Shown: positions 33,707 to 42,906, counted from the stretch's first letter. The stretch: DNA of 64,000 nucleotides from Parvularcula sp038745625 (GCA_038745625.1 JBCDLG010000001.1:1-64000), one strand, 5' to 3'. Program-made: numbers and translations. Notes: generated from the sequence alone by a model not told the origin.

Positions 33707-35725
33707 TTAGGGCTCGACGATATCAAACCAGAAGTTGGGGGTCTCGAGACTGTCAAACATGGCTGACAGCGCGCCGCGGTCGCCCTTTAGCTTCATCCGT
33801 CCCGTCAGGATGAGCTGAAGCGCCCGCACGTCGCGCGTGATCAGGCGGTTGAAGTCGTCCCGCGTCATTTCCACGGCGGTCAACGGCTCGGTTGCCGGGC
33901 CATCGCGAGGGACAATGACGGCGTCCGTCACGTGCAGCGAGATGATCTCACCGGTATCGGTGAAGGTGAACTCGATCGTATAGGGCTCGCGATCGAGCAA
34001 TGACGGATCGTAGCGTGCGGCGAGGGCGTCGAAGAGATCGAGACTGGGCACCGCGCGAAGAAAATCGCTGTTCGCTGAGTCGAGGGGTTCAAGGTCGGGA
34101 GGGCCAACGCGCAGCTCTTGCGCGGCGGTGAGGAAGTAGCTCCGCCATGCTCCGCTCTCTGACTGAAAGCCGAGCTGTTCGTAGGCTGCGGCCAGCCAGT
34201 CGCGCGCTTCACGGTTTTCAGGCTCGGCGAAAACAATATGGTTGAGAAGCTCTGCGACCCAACGATAGTCGCCCTCGGCAAACGAGACCTTAGCGCGCTC
34301 TAAGACTTGGTCCGCCCCGCCCATGGCGCTGATATACCGCGAGGACGTCTCCACACGGGGGAGGGCGTAGTAATCCGCAGGGACGCCGCTCCACCAGCCG
34401 AAATAATGTTGGTACACGGCCTTTGAGTTGTGGTTGAGCGTGCCGTAGTAGCCGCGGGTATCAAAGGTCTCCGACTGAAAACCTGGCTCGCCAATCGCCT
34501 CTGCAGCCTCTGTTGGCGATGCACCCGAGTTTGCGTAGCGCAAGGTCTGATCATGGATGTAGCGATAGATGTCGCGCTGCCTTGCGAGGAAATCGGCGAC
34601 GTTGTCCGCGCCCCAGGTGGGCCAATGGTGGCTCGCGAAGACGACGTCGCTTTTGTCCCCGTAACGCGCGAGCACCTGGTCGATCGAACGGCTCCAGGCC
34701 CGGGCGTCCCGCACCTTGGCGCCGCGCGGGGTCAGGATGTTGTGAAGCGTGGCGGTCGCCACTTCTGCCGTACAAAGAGCACGCTTTTCTGGCAGATAGA
34801 ACATGAACTCCGCAGGCGCCTCGGTACCGGCCGCATCGATGAACTCAAAGACTACGCCGTCAACGGTCCGAGGCGAGCCGTCGCCGTAGAATTCCTCGGT
34901 AGGCAGAACAAGGCTGATGGTCCCGTTAGGAAGACCAGGGCCGAGCCCCGAACCGACATGGGCATGGGGTGCGCGCTCAATCGTGTTGCCGAACATCAGG
35001 CTCGCGCGCCGGCCCATATGCGTGCCAGCGAGAAGGTTCTCCGATACCGCGCTCTCGGAAAAGCCGATCGGCGCAAGGATGGGGATCACACCAGCATCCA
35101 CGTCGTCGTCGCTCAAAATACCTCGGGCCCCGCCGAAATGATCGACATGGGAGTGGGTGTAGATCATGGCCGAGACGGGGCGCTCCCCCAACGTCTCGTT
35201 GACCAGCGTCAGCGCTGCTGCAGCCGTTTCGACGGTTGTGAGCGGATCAATGACGATCCAGCCGGTCTCTCCCGCGATGATGCTCATCACGGCGAGGTCA
35301 TAGCCGCGCACCTGATAAATCCCGTCGGTGACTTCAAAGAGCCCGTGGCGCGCCGCCAGCCGCGACTGCCGCCATAAGGACGGATTGACCGTATCGGGAG
35401 CATCGTCGTCGAGGAACGCGAATTGTGGGATCGACCAGACGACGTCGCCCTCGCGGTTGCGGATCGCGTCGTCCTCAATGGCTGCGAGGAAGCCGCGCTC
35501 GACGTCGTTGGGGTCGGACGCCTCGCCGAGGGGCAGGCGCTCCGCGATCGCCGCATTGGCGGCCCTGGTGGCGGCGGTCGCGGTGCCCGGAGGCGGCAGC
35601 TGTCCCACCGTGTCCGTGATCGGCGTCGCGGCAACGACCACGTCTTCACGGGCATCGTCTGCGTCGTCCGGCGAGCAAGCGGCAAGCGCCCCTGCCGCCA
35701 TCATGGCGGCGCAACACAACCTCAT
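33707..35725 (-). CDS. Alkyl/aryl sulfatase of SdsA1 type, lipoprotein
   Basis: The 672-residue protein is an SdsA1/Pisa1-like metallo-beta-lactamase sulfatase predicted to cut sulfate esters of alkyl chains such as SDS. After a lipobox (LAAC, Cys17) and linker comes the MBL domain with THSHVDHFGG (His191, His193, Asp195, His196), then ASHHWPTWG, a central dimerisation region with YHYxx-type helices, and a C-terminal SCP2-like domain (about 560-672). The ATG at 35725 has GGAGA 6 bases upstream; the longer frame from 35755 lacks a signal. Known relatives are secreted or periplasmic; anchoring as a lipoprotein is inferred. Sulfate released could feed the cysDNC pathway. Confidence 0.85.
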   Translation of the reverse strand: MRLCCAAMMAAGALAACSPDDADDAREDVVVAATPITDTVGQLPPPGTATAATRAANAAIAERLPLGEASDPNDVERGFLAAIEDDAIRNREGDVVWSIPQFAFLDDDAPDTVNPSLWRQSRLAARHGLFEVTDGIYQVRGYDLAVMSIIAGETGWIVIDPLTTVETAAAALTLVNETLGERPVSAMIYTHSHVDHFGGARGILSDDDVDAGVIPILAPIGFSESAVSENLLAGTHMGRRASLMFGNTIERAPHAHVGSGLGPGLPNGTISLVLPTEEFYGDGSPRTVDGVVFEFIDAAGTEAPAEFMFYLPEKRALCTAEVATATLHNILTPRGAKVRDARAWSRSIDQVLARYGDKSDVVFASHHWPTWGADNVADFLARQRDIYRYIHDQTLRYANSGASPTEAAEAIGEPGFQSETFDTRGYYGTLNHNSKAVYQHYFGWWSGVPADYYALPRVETSSRYISAMGGADQVLERAKVSFAEGDYRWVAELLNHIVFAEPENREARDWLAAAYEQLGFQSESGAWRSYFLTAAQELRVGPPDLEPLDSANSDFLRAVPSLDLFDALAARYDPSLLDREPYTIEFTFTDTGEIISLHVTDAVIVPRDGPATEPLTAVEMTRDDFNRLITRDVRALQLILTGRMKLKGDRGALSAMFDSLETPNFWFDIVEP

Positions 35726-35801
35726 GGTTGTCTCCACGGTCAAATCCTCCGGCAATCACGCTCTCGTTTAGCGCTAGGATGACCGCGCCCGAGCGACGGC
35801 G

Positions 35802-36371
35802 CTAGCCCTGGCGGCTGTGAGCCGCATCAATGCCTGCGGCGCTGATCGCTTCGCGGTGCATCCGCGCCTCTTGGACATAGAACGCGGCGCCCATCAGCGC
35901 CATTTTGTCTTCACCCTCGCGAAGGTCGCGCAACTTACGCGCAGGCATGCCGCCCCAAAGCTCGCCTGCAGGCAAACGTTTGCGTGCGGATAAGAAGGCG
36001 CCAGCGCCAAGAAATGCGCCGCTTTCAATCACCGCGCCGTCGAGCACCGTGGCGCACATACCCACAAAACCACCATCCTCAACCGTGCAGCCATGCAGCA
36101 TGCAGCGATGGCCGACCAGCACGTCCTCGCCGATCACTGTCGGTGTGCCGCCGCGCGCTTCGGGATCGACATGGATGACCGTCCCGTCCTGCACATTGCT
36201 CCTAGCACCGACGATAATCTTATGCGCATCGCCGCGGAGCACACAGCCATACCAAACCGACGCGTCCGGACCGATCTCGATATCGCCGATCACAACCGCC
36301 CCCGGAGCGATAAAGGCGCTCTCATGGATTTTCGGTGTTTTGCCCTCAAAGGGGAGAATGAGTGGGGTCAT
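35802..36371 (-). CDS. Gamma carbonic anhydrase family protein
   Basis: The 189-residue left-handed beta-helix protein shows repeated hexapeptide phrases (IGDIEIGPDASVWYGCVLRGD, VQDGTVIHVD, IGEDVLVGHRCMLHGCTVEDG) and a C-terminal helix. The three metal-binding histidines are present at His67, His88 and His93. Relatives include CamH, YrdA and mitochondrial complex I gamma-carbonic anhydrases; activity of many is unproven. The start at 36371 gives MTPLILPFEGKTPKI, the usual N terminus. Context does not identify a pathway. Confidence 0.85.
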   Translation of the reverse strand: MTPLILPFEGKTPKIHESAFIAPGAVVIGDIEIGPDASVWYGCVLRGDAHKIIVGARSNVQDGTVIHVDPEARGGTPTVIGEDVLVGHRCMLHGCTVEDGGFVGMCATVLDGAVIESGAFLGAGAFLSARKRLPAGELWGGMPARKLRDLREGEDKMALMGAAFYVQEARMHREAISAAGIDAAHSRQG

Positions 36372-36972
36372 GTCGTCTCGTCCGCAGCCGCTTCGTCCTC
36401 TTTGCCATACTCGTCTATTCCGCTGATCAGGCAACTCTCTGGCCCCCCAAGGGCGCTGCTGCCGATGCGAAGCCCTGTGGGGGCGGCCATAGGCTCCGTC
36501 CTTTTGGCCACAACCAAAAGTGGGTGATCGGCGGCTAGGGCTGGTGCCTCCGCCCCGGATGGCGACTGTGCAAAAGTTCTGGGGAAGGTGTCGGTACAGG
36601 ACCTACGGCGCCGCGCCGGAAACGGGTGCCCCAGGTGCTGGCCAGTGTAGAAAAGCGCTTGATTTCTTGAAGTAAAAAGACCGGCCCGTCTCAATTTCAA
36701 ACGCAGGCATCGTCGATGTTCGGTCGATCACCACCTCTACGCTGGTTCGTGCTGGTTCAGGCCACGTCAGCCATGACGGAAAAAGGCCGCCGCAGCTGAC
36801 CAAGAGTAAGGAATGACGGCCGCTTCCCGGATAACGTGCAGCGCCTGTGGCGAATCAGACCCATCACGTCCAGGTGTTTATCCGTTACAGTGTTTCGCAG
36901 AATGCTTGTCACCGCACCCTTGCTATGCGACGAGATGGGTCGGCCCGGTGGGCCCCGGTCGGGGAGGCCAAA
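36372..36972. other. 601-base region with no supported gene
   Basis: This divergent stretch lies between the carbonic anhydrase start and the ZIP start. Minus-strand open frames at 36368-36700 and 36603-36803 lack ribosome binding sites and known domains. The middle (about 36640-36760) is AT-richer. A plus-strand frame open from 36847 runs into the ZIP gene but its first 42 residues do not look like protein. Promoters for both flanking genes are expected here; I see no clear operator. Confidence 0.5.
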
Positions 36973-37866
36973 TTGTTAGGATTGGATGCCTTGGCGAGCC
37001 TAGTCGGCGGATCGCCAGCCATCGCTGCGAGTGTGCTGGCGGCTTTGATGGCGTCTATTGGCATCCTGACTGTCAGCCTGACCCGTGACTGGGCTGAGCG
37101 AAATCGCCCTTATTTTGCGGCCCTGGCGTCAGGGGTGATGCTCAGCACAGCAATCTTCCTTTTGCCCGAGGCCTTTGGTGGGCACGAGTTGGCGTCGATT
37201 GCCACTTTAGGTGGGTACTTTACGCTCTTTGTCCTGGGCCGCTTCGCCCGGCGGCCTGAGGGGCGGGCCGTGGCGGCGTTCATCGCTGTCTCGATGCACA
37301 GCACGCTCGACGGTTTTGAATACACCTTGCTTTTTGCAGCCAGCGAGATGGCTGGGCTGTTAGGATCAGCGGGGCTCATCATTCACGAGTTCGCCGAGGG
37401 CGTGGTGCTGTTTTTGATCCTGCGCGGCGGCGGATTTAGCAAAGCTCTCGCTATTCCCTTGTCGCTGCTGGGGGCCGCGGTGACGACGCCGGTTGGCGCG
37501 GTGCTGACTGTGGCTTTTTTGCCAGAGGTCGATGCCGGGACGTTTTCGCTTCTGCTGGCCTACGCGGCCGGAGCGCTGCTCTTCGTTGGCGCCAGTCAGC
37601 TGCCCGAAGAGATCGGAGAGCTTTCCTTCGGGTCGGCGATCTTGACCTACGCTCTGGGCGCTGTCGGCGCCGTCATTCTGCTCTGGTCCGCCCATGATCA
37701 CAGTCATGCCACCGGCGGGCATGATCACGGCCCGTCTCTTGAACATGATCACGATCATGATGCGCATCACGAGCATGAGCATGAGGTCCACGACGATCAC
37801 GACTCGCATGAGGAGCACGATCACCACGAACATGAGCGAAAAAGTGCTGACGGGCGCCCCTTGTGA
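36973..37866 (+). CDS. ZIP family metal transporter with His-rich tail
   Basis: The 297-residue membrane protein is a ZIP-type importer, probably of Zn2+ or another divalent metal. Helix IV has SMHSTLDGFEYT and helix V has IHEFAEGVVLFLIL, the family metal-binding sites (His/Asp and HEFAEG). The C terminus after about residue 240 is an extreme His/Asp/Glu-rich tail with about two dozen histidines, likely a cytosolic or periplasmic metal buffer. The TTG at 36973 has GGGGAGG 5 bases upstream and starts just before helix I; the open frame reaches back to 36847. Substrate is not fixed by sequence. Confidence 0.8.
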   Translation: MLGLDALASLVGGSPAIAASVLAALMASIGILTVSLTRDWAERNRPYFAALASGVMLSTAIFLLPEAFGGHELASIATLGGYFTLFVLGRFARRPEGRAVAAFIAVSMHSTLDGFEYTLLFAASEMAGLLGSAGLIIHEFAEGVVLFLILRGGGFSKALAIPLSLLGAAVTTPVGAVLTVAFLPEVDAGTFSLLLAYAAGALLFVGASQLPEEIGELSFGSAILTYALGAVGAVILLWSAHDHSHATGGHDHGPSLEHDHDHDAHHEHEHEVHDDHDSHEEHDHHEHERKSADGRPL

Positions 37867-37995
37867 GGGCAGGGCAACCCGGGGAAGTGGGACGCCCGTC
37901 AGTCTTGTGGTTCGGAGCATCCAAGCCGCCCTTGGGAGAGAGCATGGAGGCGGCCGCTAGGTGAGGGAAGGATCAGCCCCGAACAACTCGACTAT

Positions 37996-38035
37996 AGGTT
38001 GCAAATCCTAAAGATGGCGTAAACCCCTACAACCT
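37996..38035 (+). promoter_or_regulatory. Hairpin in the queC leader
   Basis: AGGTTG (37996) and CAACCT (38030) form a 6-base stem around 28 bases, followed by TTTT, 35 bases before the queC start. preQ1 riboswitches often precede queuosine genes, but this layout does not match preQ1 classes I can recall, so it is only an unexplained hairpin. Confidence 0.25.
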
Positions 38036-38069
38036 TTTCGGTGCATAACTAATGGACTAGACCCCGGCG

Positions 38070-38774
38070 ATGACGACAGGTGAGACAGCATTGGTGTTGT
38101 TTTCGGGCGGCCAGGATTCGGCGACCTGCCTGGCCTGGGCGCTTGATCGCTACCCGTCGGTCGAGACCATAGGCTTCGCCTATGGCCAGCGCCACGATGT
38201 CGAGATGGAGGCAAGGCAGAAGTTACGAGCAGCGGTTGCCGCTGCGTTCCCCGCCTGGGGCGCCAAACTCGGCCAGGACACGGTGGTTGATCTTGGCTTC
38301 TTGAGCGCGCTTGGCGAAACGGGGATGACTGCGGACGTCGCGATCAAAATGCAAGAGAACGGCCTGCCAAATACGTTTGTTCCCGGACGAAATCTTGCGT
38401 TCTTGGTGACGGCTGGCGCGTTGGCCTACCGGCGGGGTTCCGACGTGCTTGTCGGCGGGATGTGCGAGACGGATTACTCGGGCTACCCCGATTGCCGCGA
38501 TGCCGCGATCCAAGCGCAAGCCCAAGCGCTCCGCCTCGGGATGGATCTGTCCGTCGAGGTGGAGACGCCGCTGATGCACCTTAGCAAGGCGGCAACATGG
38601 ACGTTGGCGCATGACCTTGGCGGAGATCGGCTGACGGACATCATCGAGGAAGAGACGCATACCTGCTATCTGGGTGATCGGCAGCATCGCCACCCTTGGG
38701 GCTATGGATGCGGAAAGTGCCCCGCCTGCGAGTTGCGCGCGGCAGGTTACGACGCTTGGCGAGCGGGCTTGTGA
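38070..38774 (+). CDS. queC: 7-cyano-7-deazaguanine synthase
   Basis: The 234-residue QueC converts 7-carboxy-7-deazaguanine to preQ0 with ATP and ammonia, a step towards queuosine in tRNA. The PP-loop FSGGQDSATCLAWAL is at residues 11-25, GMCETDYSGYPDCR in the middle is family-typical, and zinc ligands lie in CYLGD and GCGKCPACELRAAGY near the C terminus. Queuosine partner queE follows with a GTGA overlap. QueD is not adjacent. Confidence 0.95.
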   Translation: MTTGETALVLFSGGQDSATCLAWALDRYPSVETIGFAYGQRHDVEMEARQKLRAAVAAAFPAWGAKLGQDTVVDLGFLSALGETGMTADVAIKMQENGLPNTFVPGRNLAFLVTAGALAYRRGSDVLVGGMCETDYSGYPDCRDAAIQAQAQALRLGMDLSVEVETPLMHLSKAATWTLAHDLGGDRLTDIIEEETHTCYLGDRQHRHPWGYGCGKCPACELRAAGYDAWRAGL

Positions 38775-39400
38775 GCTACGCGGTCAAGGAGACCTACCTG
38801 ACGCTGCAAGGAGAGGGCGCACAGACCGGCCGGGCGGCGGTCTTCCTGCGTTTTGCAGGCTGCAATCTTTGGTCCGGTCGGGAGCAAGATCGTGCCGATG
38901 CGGTCTGCCAGTTCTGCGACACTGATTTTGTCGGCACGGACGGTGAGGGCGGGGGCCGCTTCGGCAGCGCTGAGGCCCTTGCGAAGCACGTGGCCTCCTT
39001 CTGGCCCGGACCGGGCCGCCCTTACGTCATCTGCACAGGTGGGGAGCCGGCTCTTCAGATCGATACGGCCCTTATTGAAGCTCTTCACAAGGAGGGGTTT
39101 GAGATTGGGATTGAGACCAATGGCACACTGCCGTTGCCAACGGGCATCGATTGGATTTGCGTTAGTCCGAAAGCTGATACCAAAATCGTGATCACAGCGG
39201 GCAGCGAGCTAAAGCTCGTCTATCCGCAAGACGGCGTTGATCCGGCACGTTTTGCTGATCTCGCCTTTGAGCACTTCTTCCTGCAGCCTATGGATGATGA
39301 TCGGCAGGCCGATCATATCGTGGCCACAGCGGATTACTGCCGTAAGAACCCAGCTTGGCGCCTGTCGCTGCAGACGCACAAGCTGATCGGCATCCCGTGA
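38771..39400 (+). CDS. queE: 7-carboxy-7-deazaguanine synthase
   Basis: The 209-residue radical-SAM protein makes 7-carboxy-7-deazaguanine from 6-carboxytetrahydropterin. The cluster-binding cysteines follow the extended alphaproteobacterial pattern, Cys31, Cys46 and Cys49 (GCNLWSGRE, then AVCQFCDTDF), instead of the compact CX3CX2C. TGGEPALQ is the glycine-rich SAM motif. It begins with GTG at 38771, which overlaps the queC stop, so the two are cotranslated. A longer frame from 38696 is not used by relatives. Confidence 0.94.
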   Translation: MSYAVKETYLTLQGEGAQTGRAAVFLRFAGCNLWSGREQDRADAVCQFCDTDFVGTDGEGGGRFGSAEALAKHVASFWPGPGRPYVICTGGEPALQIDTALIEALHKEGFEIGIETNGTLPLPTGIDWICVSPKADTKIVITAGSELKLVYPQDGVDPARFADLAFEHFFLQPMDDDRQADHIVATADYCRKNPAWRLSLQTHKLIGIP

Positions 39401-39403
39401 AGG

Positions 39404-39997
39404 TTAGAACAGCGATGCGAGACTGGACGCTGAACGGTTGAAGAAACGGTCCGCCGTTTCCCAAACGCCGATGGGCAAGAAACCGCGTTCATTCAGCACC
39501 CGATCGCTGGTGCTATCGGTGAGTGTACCGATTGTTTCACCGTCGGCTGCGAACTGATAGATCACGGCTGCGTCGCCAACGGCAAAGACGCGTGTGATGC
39601 CAGGATAGATGCGGCCAGCGCGGGTAAGGTCGGGCCGGTTGGCTTCCAGTGCGGTCAACACCGGTCGAATCACCAAAACGCCAGGTCCGGGTGCATCAAC
39701 CAGTGTGACCTTCTCGTCGAGAGCCTCTTTCAACGAGTCATCAAAGTCGGCGAGTTTTCGTTGGATGTCCATCTCGTCCAAGGGCTGCTCAGGACGCGTC
39801 GCCCGGTAGGTCCGGATGTTGGTCAGCTCCATCACCTCGTCATTGGCAATCGAGGGAACCAGATACACCGAATCGTAGGCGGTAAAATCGCTTAGCTCGC
39901 CAATATCGACCGTATCAAAACGATCAAGGCGCGGCTCATCGGTGGTGGCGCAAGCGGCCAAGAGCGCGAGGGCTAAAACGGTAACGAGACGGTGCAT
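39404..39997 (-). CDS. DUF3313-type lipoprotein
   Basis: The 197-residue protein has a signal ending in the lipobox LLAAC (Cys16) and a body resembling DUF3313: DSVYLVPS, LKEALDEKVTLVDAPGPGVLVIRPVLT, and a final helical tail. DUF3313 proteins are small outer-membrane or periplasmic lipoproteins of unknown role. It converges on queE, with 3 bases between stops. Confidence 0.7.
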   Translation of the reverse strand: MHRLVTVLALALLAACATTDEPRLDRFDTVDIGELSDFTAYDSVYLVPSIANDEVMELTNIRTYRATRPEQPLDEMDIQRKLADFDDSLKEALDEKVTLVDAPGPGVLVIRPVLTALEANRPDLTRAGRIYPGITRVFAVGDAAVIYQFAADGETIGTLTDSTSDRVLNERGFLPIGVWETADRFFNRSASSLASLF

Positions 39998-40036
39998 GGG
40001 CTTTCCTCCGTTGACGGTGGATGAAGGGTGAGCCTG

Positions 40037-40387
40037 TTAGCCCACCACGTTGTGCCCGCGATTGCGCATGCAGTTGCGGACGATGGAGTTGGAGCTATTG
40101 TTCTTTCTCACGGCGCCTTGAACAGCGCCGACGCCGGCACCTGCGGCCGCGCCATCACCGAGATTGCCGTCCACGGACCCGACGATCCCACCAATGGCTG
40201 CACCGACGGCCGCGCCGCTCAGGATGCTGCGGTCTTGTCGGCTCGCTTGCGATGCGAGCGATCGGCAGGCCTGCAGATCGGAGTAGTATTTGTCGCCGCG
40301 TGGTCCGTCCACGACGGGTTGATAGCCGCCGGTGGCACATGCGCTCACCGCCAAGACAGCGAGAATTCCCAAAACTTTCGTGTTCAT
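40037..40387 (-). CDS. Glycine-zipper lipoprotein
   Basis: The 116-residue protein has a signal with lipobox (VSAC, about residue 17) and a central glycine-zipper (about 56-92), GAAVGAAIGGIVGS followed by GAAAGAGVGAVQGAV, as in SlyB/Rick17kDa-type surface lipoproteins. Two further Cys (QACRSL and NCMRNRG) could pair. Such proteins often sit in the outer membrane envelope. The ATG at 40387 has GGAGG 9 bases ahead; the ATG at 40396 would sit too close to it. Confidence 0.72.
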   Translation of the reverse strand: MNTKVLGILAVLAVSACATGGYQPVVDGPRGDKYYSDLQACRSLASQASRQDRSILSGAAVGAAIGGIVGSVDGNLGDGAAAGAGVGAVQGAVRKNNSSNSIVRNCMRNRGHNVVG

Positions 40388-40471
40388 CACTCTCATCCCT
40401 CCACGTCGCTGAGTCCAACTGTCAGCGCGGTAGGATGGACGGTAAACGCTCGTCCCTGGATTTCAATTCGT

Positions 40472-40906
40472 TTAGGTGCTGAGAAAAGTTGCCATGCCTT
40501 GGCGAGCAAGGGCATCGGCGGCTTCGTTGCCTTCGTGACCGGCATGTCCCTTCACCCAAGCCCAGGTGACAGACCGGCTTTGTGCAAGTTGATCAAGTGT
40601 TTGCCAAAGGTCTTGGTTCTTGACGGGTTTTTTGGAAGCGGTCTTCCAGCCATTGCGTTTCCAGCCATGGACCCAGGTTTCCACGCCGTTCTTCACATAT
40701 TGGCTATCGGTTGTGACCTTGATCGGTTCATTTTGTGGAGCCTCTTCAAGCGCCCTGATCGCCGCCATCAACTCCATCCGGTTGTTGGTGGTCTCCGCTT
40801 CGCCGCCGCAAAATTCCTGGCGGTTGTTGCCATCGATCATAAGGACGCCCCAGCCGCCTGGCCCAGGATTTCCCGAACATGCACCGTCAGTATACGCTTC
40901 GATCAT
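40472..40906 (-). CDS. rnhA: Ribonuclease HI
   Basis: The 144-residue enzyme cuts RNA in RNA-DNA hybrids, including replication primers and R-loops. Catalytic Asp7 (YTDGACSGNPGPGG), Glu45 (NRMELMAAI), Asp67 (TDSQYV), His124 and Asp131 (GNEAADALA) are all in place, with the basic protrusion HGWKRNGWKTASKKPVKN. It is the last gene of an ispH-thrB-rnhA operon; its ATG overlaps the thrB stop by 4 bases. Confidence 0.96.
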   Translation of the reverse strand: MIEAYTDGACSGNPGPGGWGVLMIDGNNRQEFCGGEAETTNNRMELMAAIRALEEAPQNEPIKVTTDSQYVKNGVETWVHGWKRNGWKTASKKPVKNQDLWQTLDQLAQSRSVTWAWVKGHAGHEGNEAADALARQGMATFLST

Positions 40907-41850
40907 GACCCCTCCATCATCTGCCGATGGTGATGCCTGACGAGACGGAGCCAGGGAAGCGGGTCTTTTCCCACATAGACGGCGCCTTCCGGCGGGAACA
41001 GCTTGTCGACCGCGCGGGTGAGGAAGATGCGAAGCGCGCTGCCGCAGAGAAAGATTGGCAGCGCCGTTGCCTCATCCTCGTTCAGGGGGCGGATCGTTTC
41101 ATAACCCTCCCGAACGGCACTCGCATTCGTCATGTCGAGATCGCGATCCTCAAGTGTGTAGGCGTTCATGCTGATGGCGAGATCGTAAGCGAGAAGATCC
41201 GTACACGCGAAATAAAAGTCGATAAGGCCGGAGGGCTCGCCGTGGTCAAGAAGGAGGTTGTCTGGAAAAAGATCCGCATGGATTGTTCCTTGCGCACCGG
41301 CGCTGGGCCAAAGCCGCGTCAGATCCGCCATCACGTTCTCGACCTCAGCCGCGGCGCCTTCATGCAGCTCCTCGAACCGGGCACCCGCTCTGTCCGCGAG
41401 GGCGCGCCAAGTCGTCATCCCCATCGAGTTGGGCCGGGTCATTCCGAAATCACTGGTCGCTTGATGAAAACGGGCAAGACAAACGCCCGCCCGCCGCGCC
41501 GCGTCCTCATCGGGCTGCATATTCGGCCGTCCCGGGAGGAATTCGATGAGGGCGGCCGCCTTGCCATGGATCTTTGAGAGATGCTCGCCGTCGAGTGTGC
41601 GGATGGGCCGGGCCGTCGGCACGCCGGCGGAAGCGGCGTGGTCCATCAGCCCAAGGAAATAGGGCAGGTCCGCGCGGTCGACCCGTGCCTCATAGATCGT
41701 CAGGATGTAGCGCACCCCGCCAGCCATGATCTTATAGTTGGTGTTTTCAATCCCTTCAGCGATCCCGGTCACCGAGTCGGGCGCAGGAAGTCCATAGCCG
41801 CGCAAAAACCGCGCGACATCGTCATCCGAGACTTCCGTGAACACCGCCAT
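40903..41850 (-). CDS. thrB: Homoserine kinase, type II (APH fold)
   Basis: The 315-residue kinase of the choline/aminoglycoside phosphotransferase fold phosphorylates homoserine in threonine synthesis. Typical features are YGLPAPDSVTGIAEGIENTNYKI at the N terminus, the catalytic loop TIHADLFPDNLLLD, and GLIDFYFACTDLLAYDLAISMNAYT. This alphaproteobacterial type is not related to the GHMP ThrB of enterobacteria. It lies 9 bases downstream of ispH. Confidence 0.92.
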   Translation of the reverse strand: MAVFTEVSDDDVARFLRGYGLPAPDSVTGIAEGIENTNYKIMAGGVRYILTIYEARVDRADLPYFLGLMDHAASAGVPTARPIRTLDGEHLSKIHGKAAALIEFLPGRPNMQPDEDAARRAGVCLARFHQATSDFGMTRPNSMGMTTWRALADRAGARFEELHEGAAAEVENVMADLTRLWPSAGAQGTIHADLFPDNLLLDHGEPSGLIDFYFACTDLLAYDLAISMNAYTLEDRDLDMTNASAVREGYETIRPLNEDEATALPIFLCGSALRIFLTRAVDKLFPPEGAVYVGKDPLPWLRLVRHHHRQMMEGS

Positions 41851-41859
41851 GGGCGGCGC

Positions 41860-42810
41860 TTAGACCAGTTCGCGTGGCAGTTTGAACTCGACGTCCTCGC
41901 GGGTTGTTTCAATCTCTTCGATTCGGATCGGGTAACGCTTCCGGAACCCGTGGATCACGCCTTGCACAGCACTTTCGGGCGCTGATGCACCAGCCGTGAG
42001 GGCAACGATCCGGGGCTGCAGTTTGTCCACCATGTCCCAGTCGATGGCATCCACATTCTCGATCAGCTTGCCCACAGGGCATCCCGCGCGCGAGCCGACT
42101 TCGACCAAGCGGAGGGAGTTAGAGGATGTTGGTGAGCCAACGACCAGAAGAAGGTCAGCATCAGGAGCAATGACTTTGACGGCGTCCTGGCGGTTGGTCG
42201 TCGCGTAACAGATATCGTCTTTATGCGGCACCCAAATTTCGGGGAAGCGGCGGCGCAGGACGGCGACAATCTCCACCGTGTCATCAACAGAAAGGGTGGT
42301 CTGAGTCACATAGGCGAGCTGTCTGCCTTCCGGTGGCTCGAACGTCTCGGCGTCCTCCGCCGTTTCGATGAGCGACATCGCATCATCGGGCAGCTGGCCC
42401 ATGGTGCCTTCGACCTCTGGGTGGCCAGCATGGCCAATCAGAAGGACGTGGGCCCCTTTGCTCGCGTGGCGCTGGGTTTCGATATGAACCTTCGAAACCA
42501 GCGGGCAGGTCGCATCAAGATAGGTGAGATTGCGCGCCTCGGCTTCCGCTGGGACCGACTTCGGCACGCCATGAGCAGAGAAAAGAACCGGACGATCATC
42601 GGGTACGTCGTCCAACTCATCGACAAAGACAGCGCCGAGATTGCGCAAGCGCGCGACGACCGTCTCGTTGTGCACGATCTCATGGCGCACATAGACCGGC
42701 GCGCCGAACCGCTTGATTGCTTTTTCGACCATCTCGATGGCCCGATCCACGCCAGCGCAGAAGCCGCGCGGGGCGGCCATTCGGATGGTGACAGTGTTTT
42801 CAGTGCTCAT
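41860..42810 (-). CDS. ispH: 4-hydroxy-3-methylbut-2-enyl diphosphate reductase
   Basis: The 316-residue IspH (LytB) is the last enzyme of the MEP isoprenoid pathway. The three Fe-S ligands are Cys18 (RGFCAGVDRAIEMVE), Cys102 (DATCPLVSKVH) and Cys201 (DICYATTNRQDAV). HEIVHN and FSAHGVP, with active-site residues, are conserved. The ATG at 42810 gives MSTENTVTIRMA; a GTG/ATG at 42846/42843 is also in frame and has AGG nearby, so the start is not certain. It heads an operon with thrB and rnhA. Confidence 0.95.
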   Translation of the reverse strand: MSTENTVTIRMAAPRGFCAGVDRAIEMVEKAIKRFGAPVYVRHEIVHNETVVARLRNLGAVFVDELDDVPDDRPVLFSAHGVPKSVPAEAEARNLTYLDATCPLVSKVHIETQRHASKGAHVLLIGHAGHPEVEGTMGQLPDDAMSLIETAEDAETFEPPEGRQLAYVTQTTLSVDDTVEIVAVLRRRFPEIWVPHKDDICYATTNRQDAVKVIAPDADLLLVVGSPTSSNSLRLVEVGSRAGCPVGKLIENVDAIDWDMVDKLQPRIVALTAGASAPESAVQGVIHGFRKRYPIRIEEIETTREDVEFKLPRELV

Positions 42811-42906
42811 TGGCTTCGCCAGGGTTCGCGATTGCCCGGACATCACCTATAGGAAACGGACTCGGCGGGCTACCGCCTTTCTTCCATGCCTTTTGGAGTT
42901 TCGCCC

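Noticed and set aside
37996..38035. preQ1 riboswitch before queC
   Set aside because: The stem and loop sizes do not match known preQ1 classes; kept only as an unexplained hairpin.
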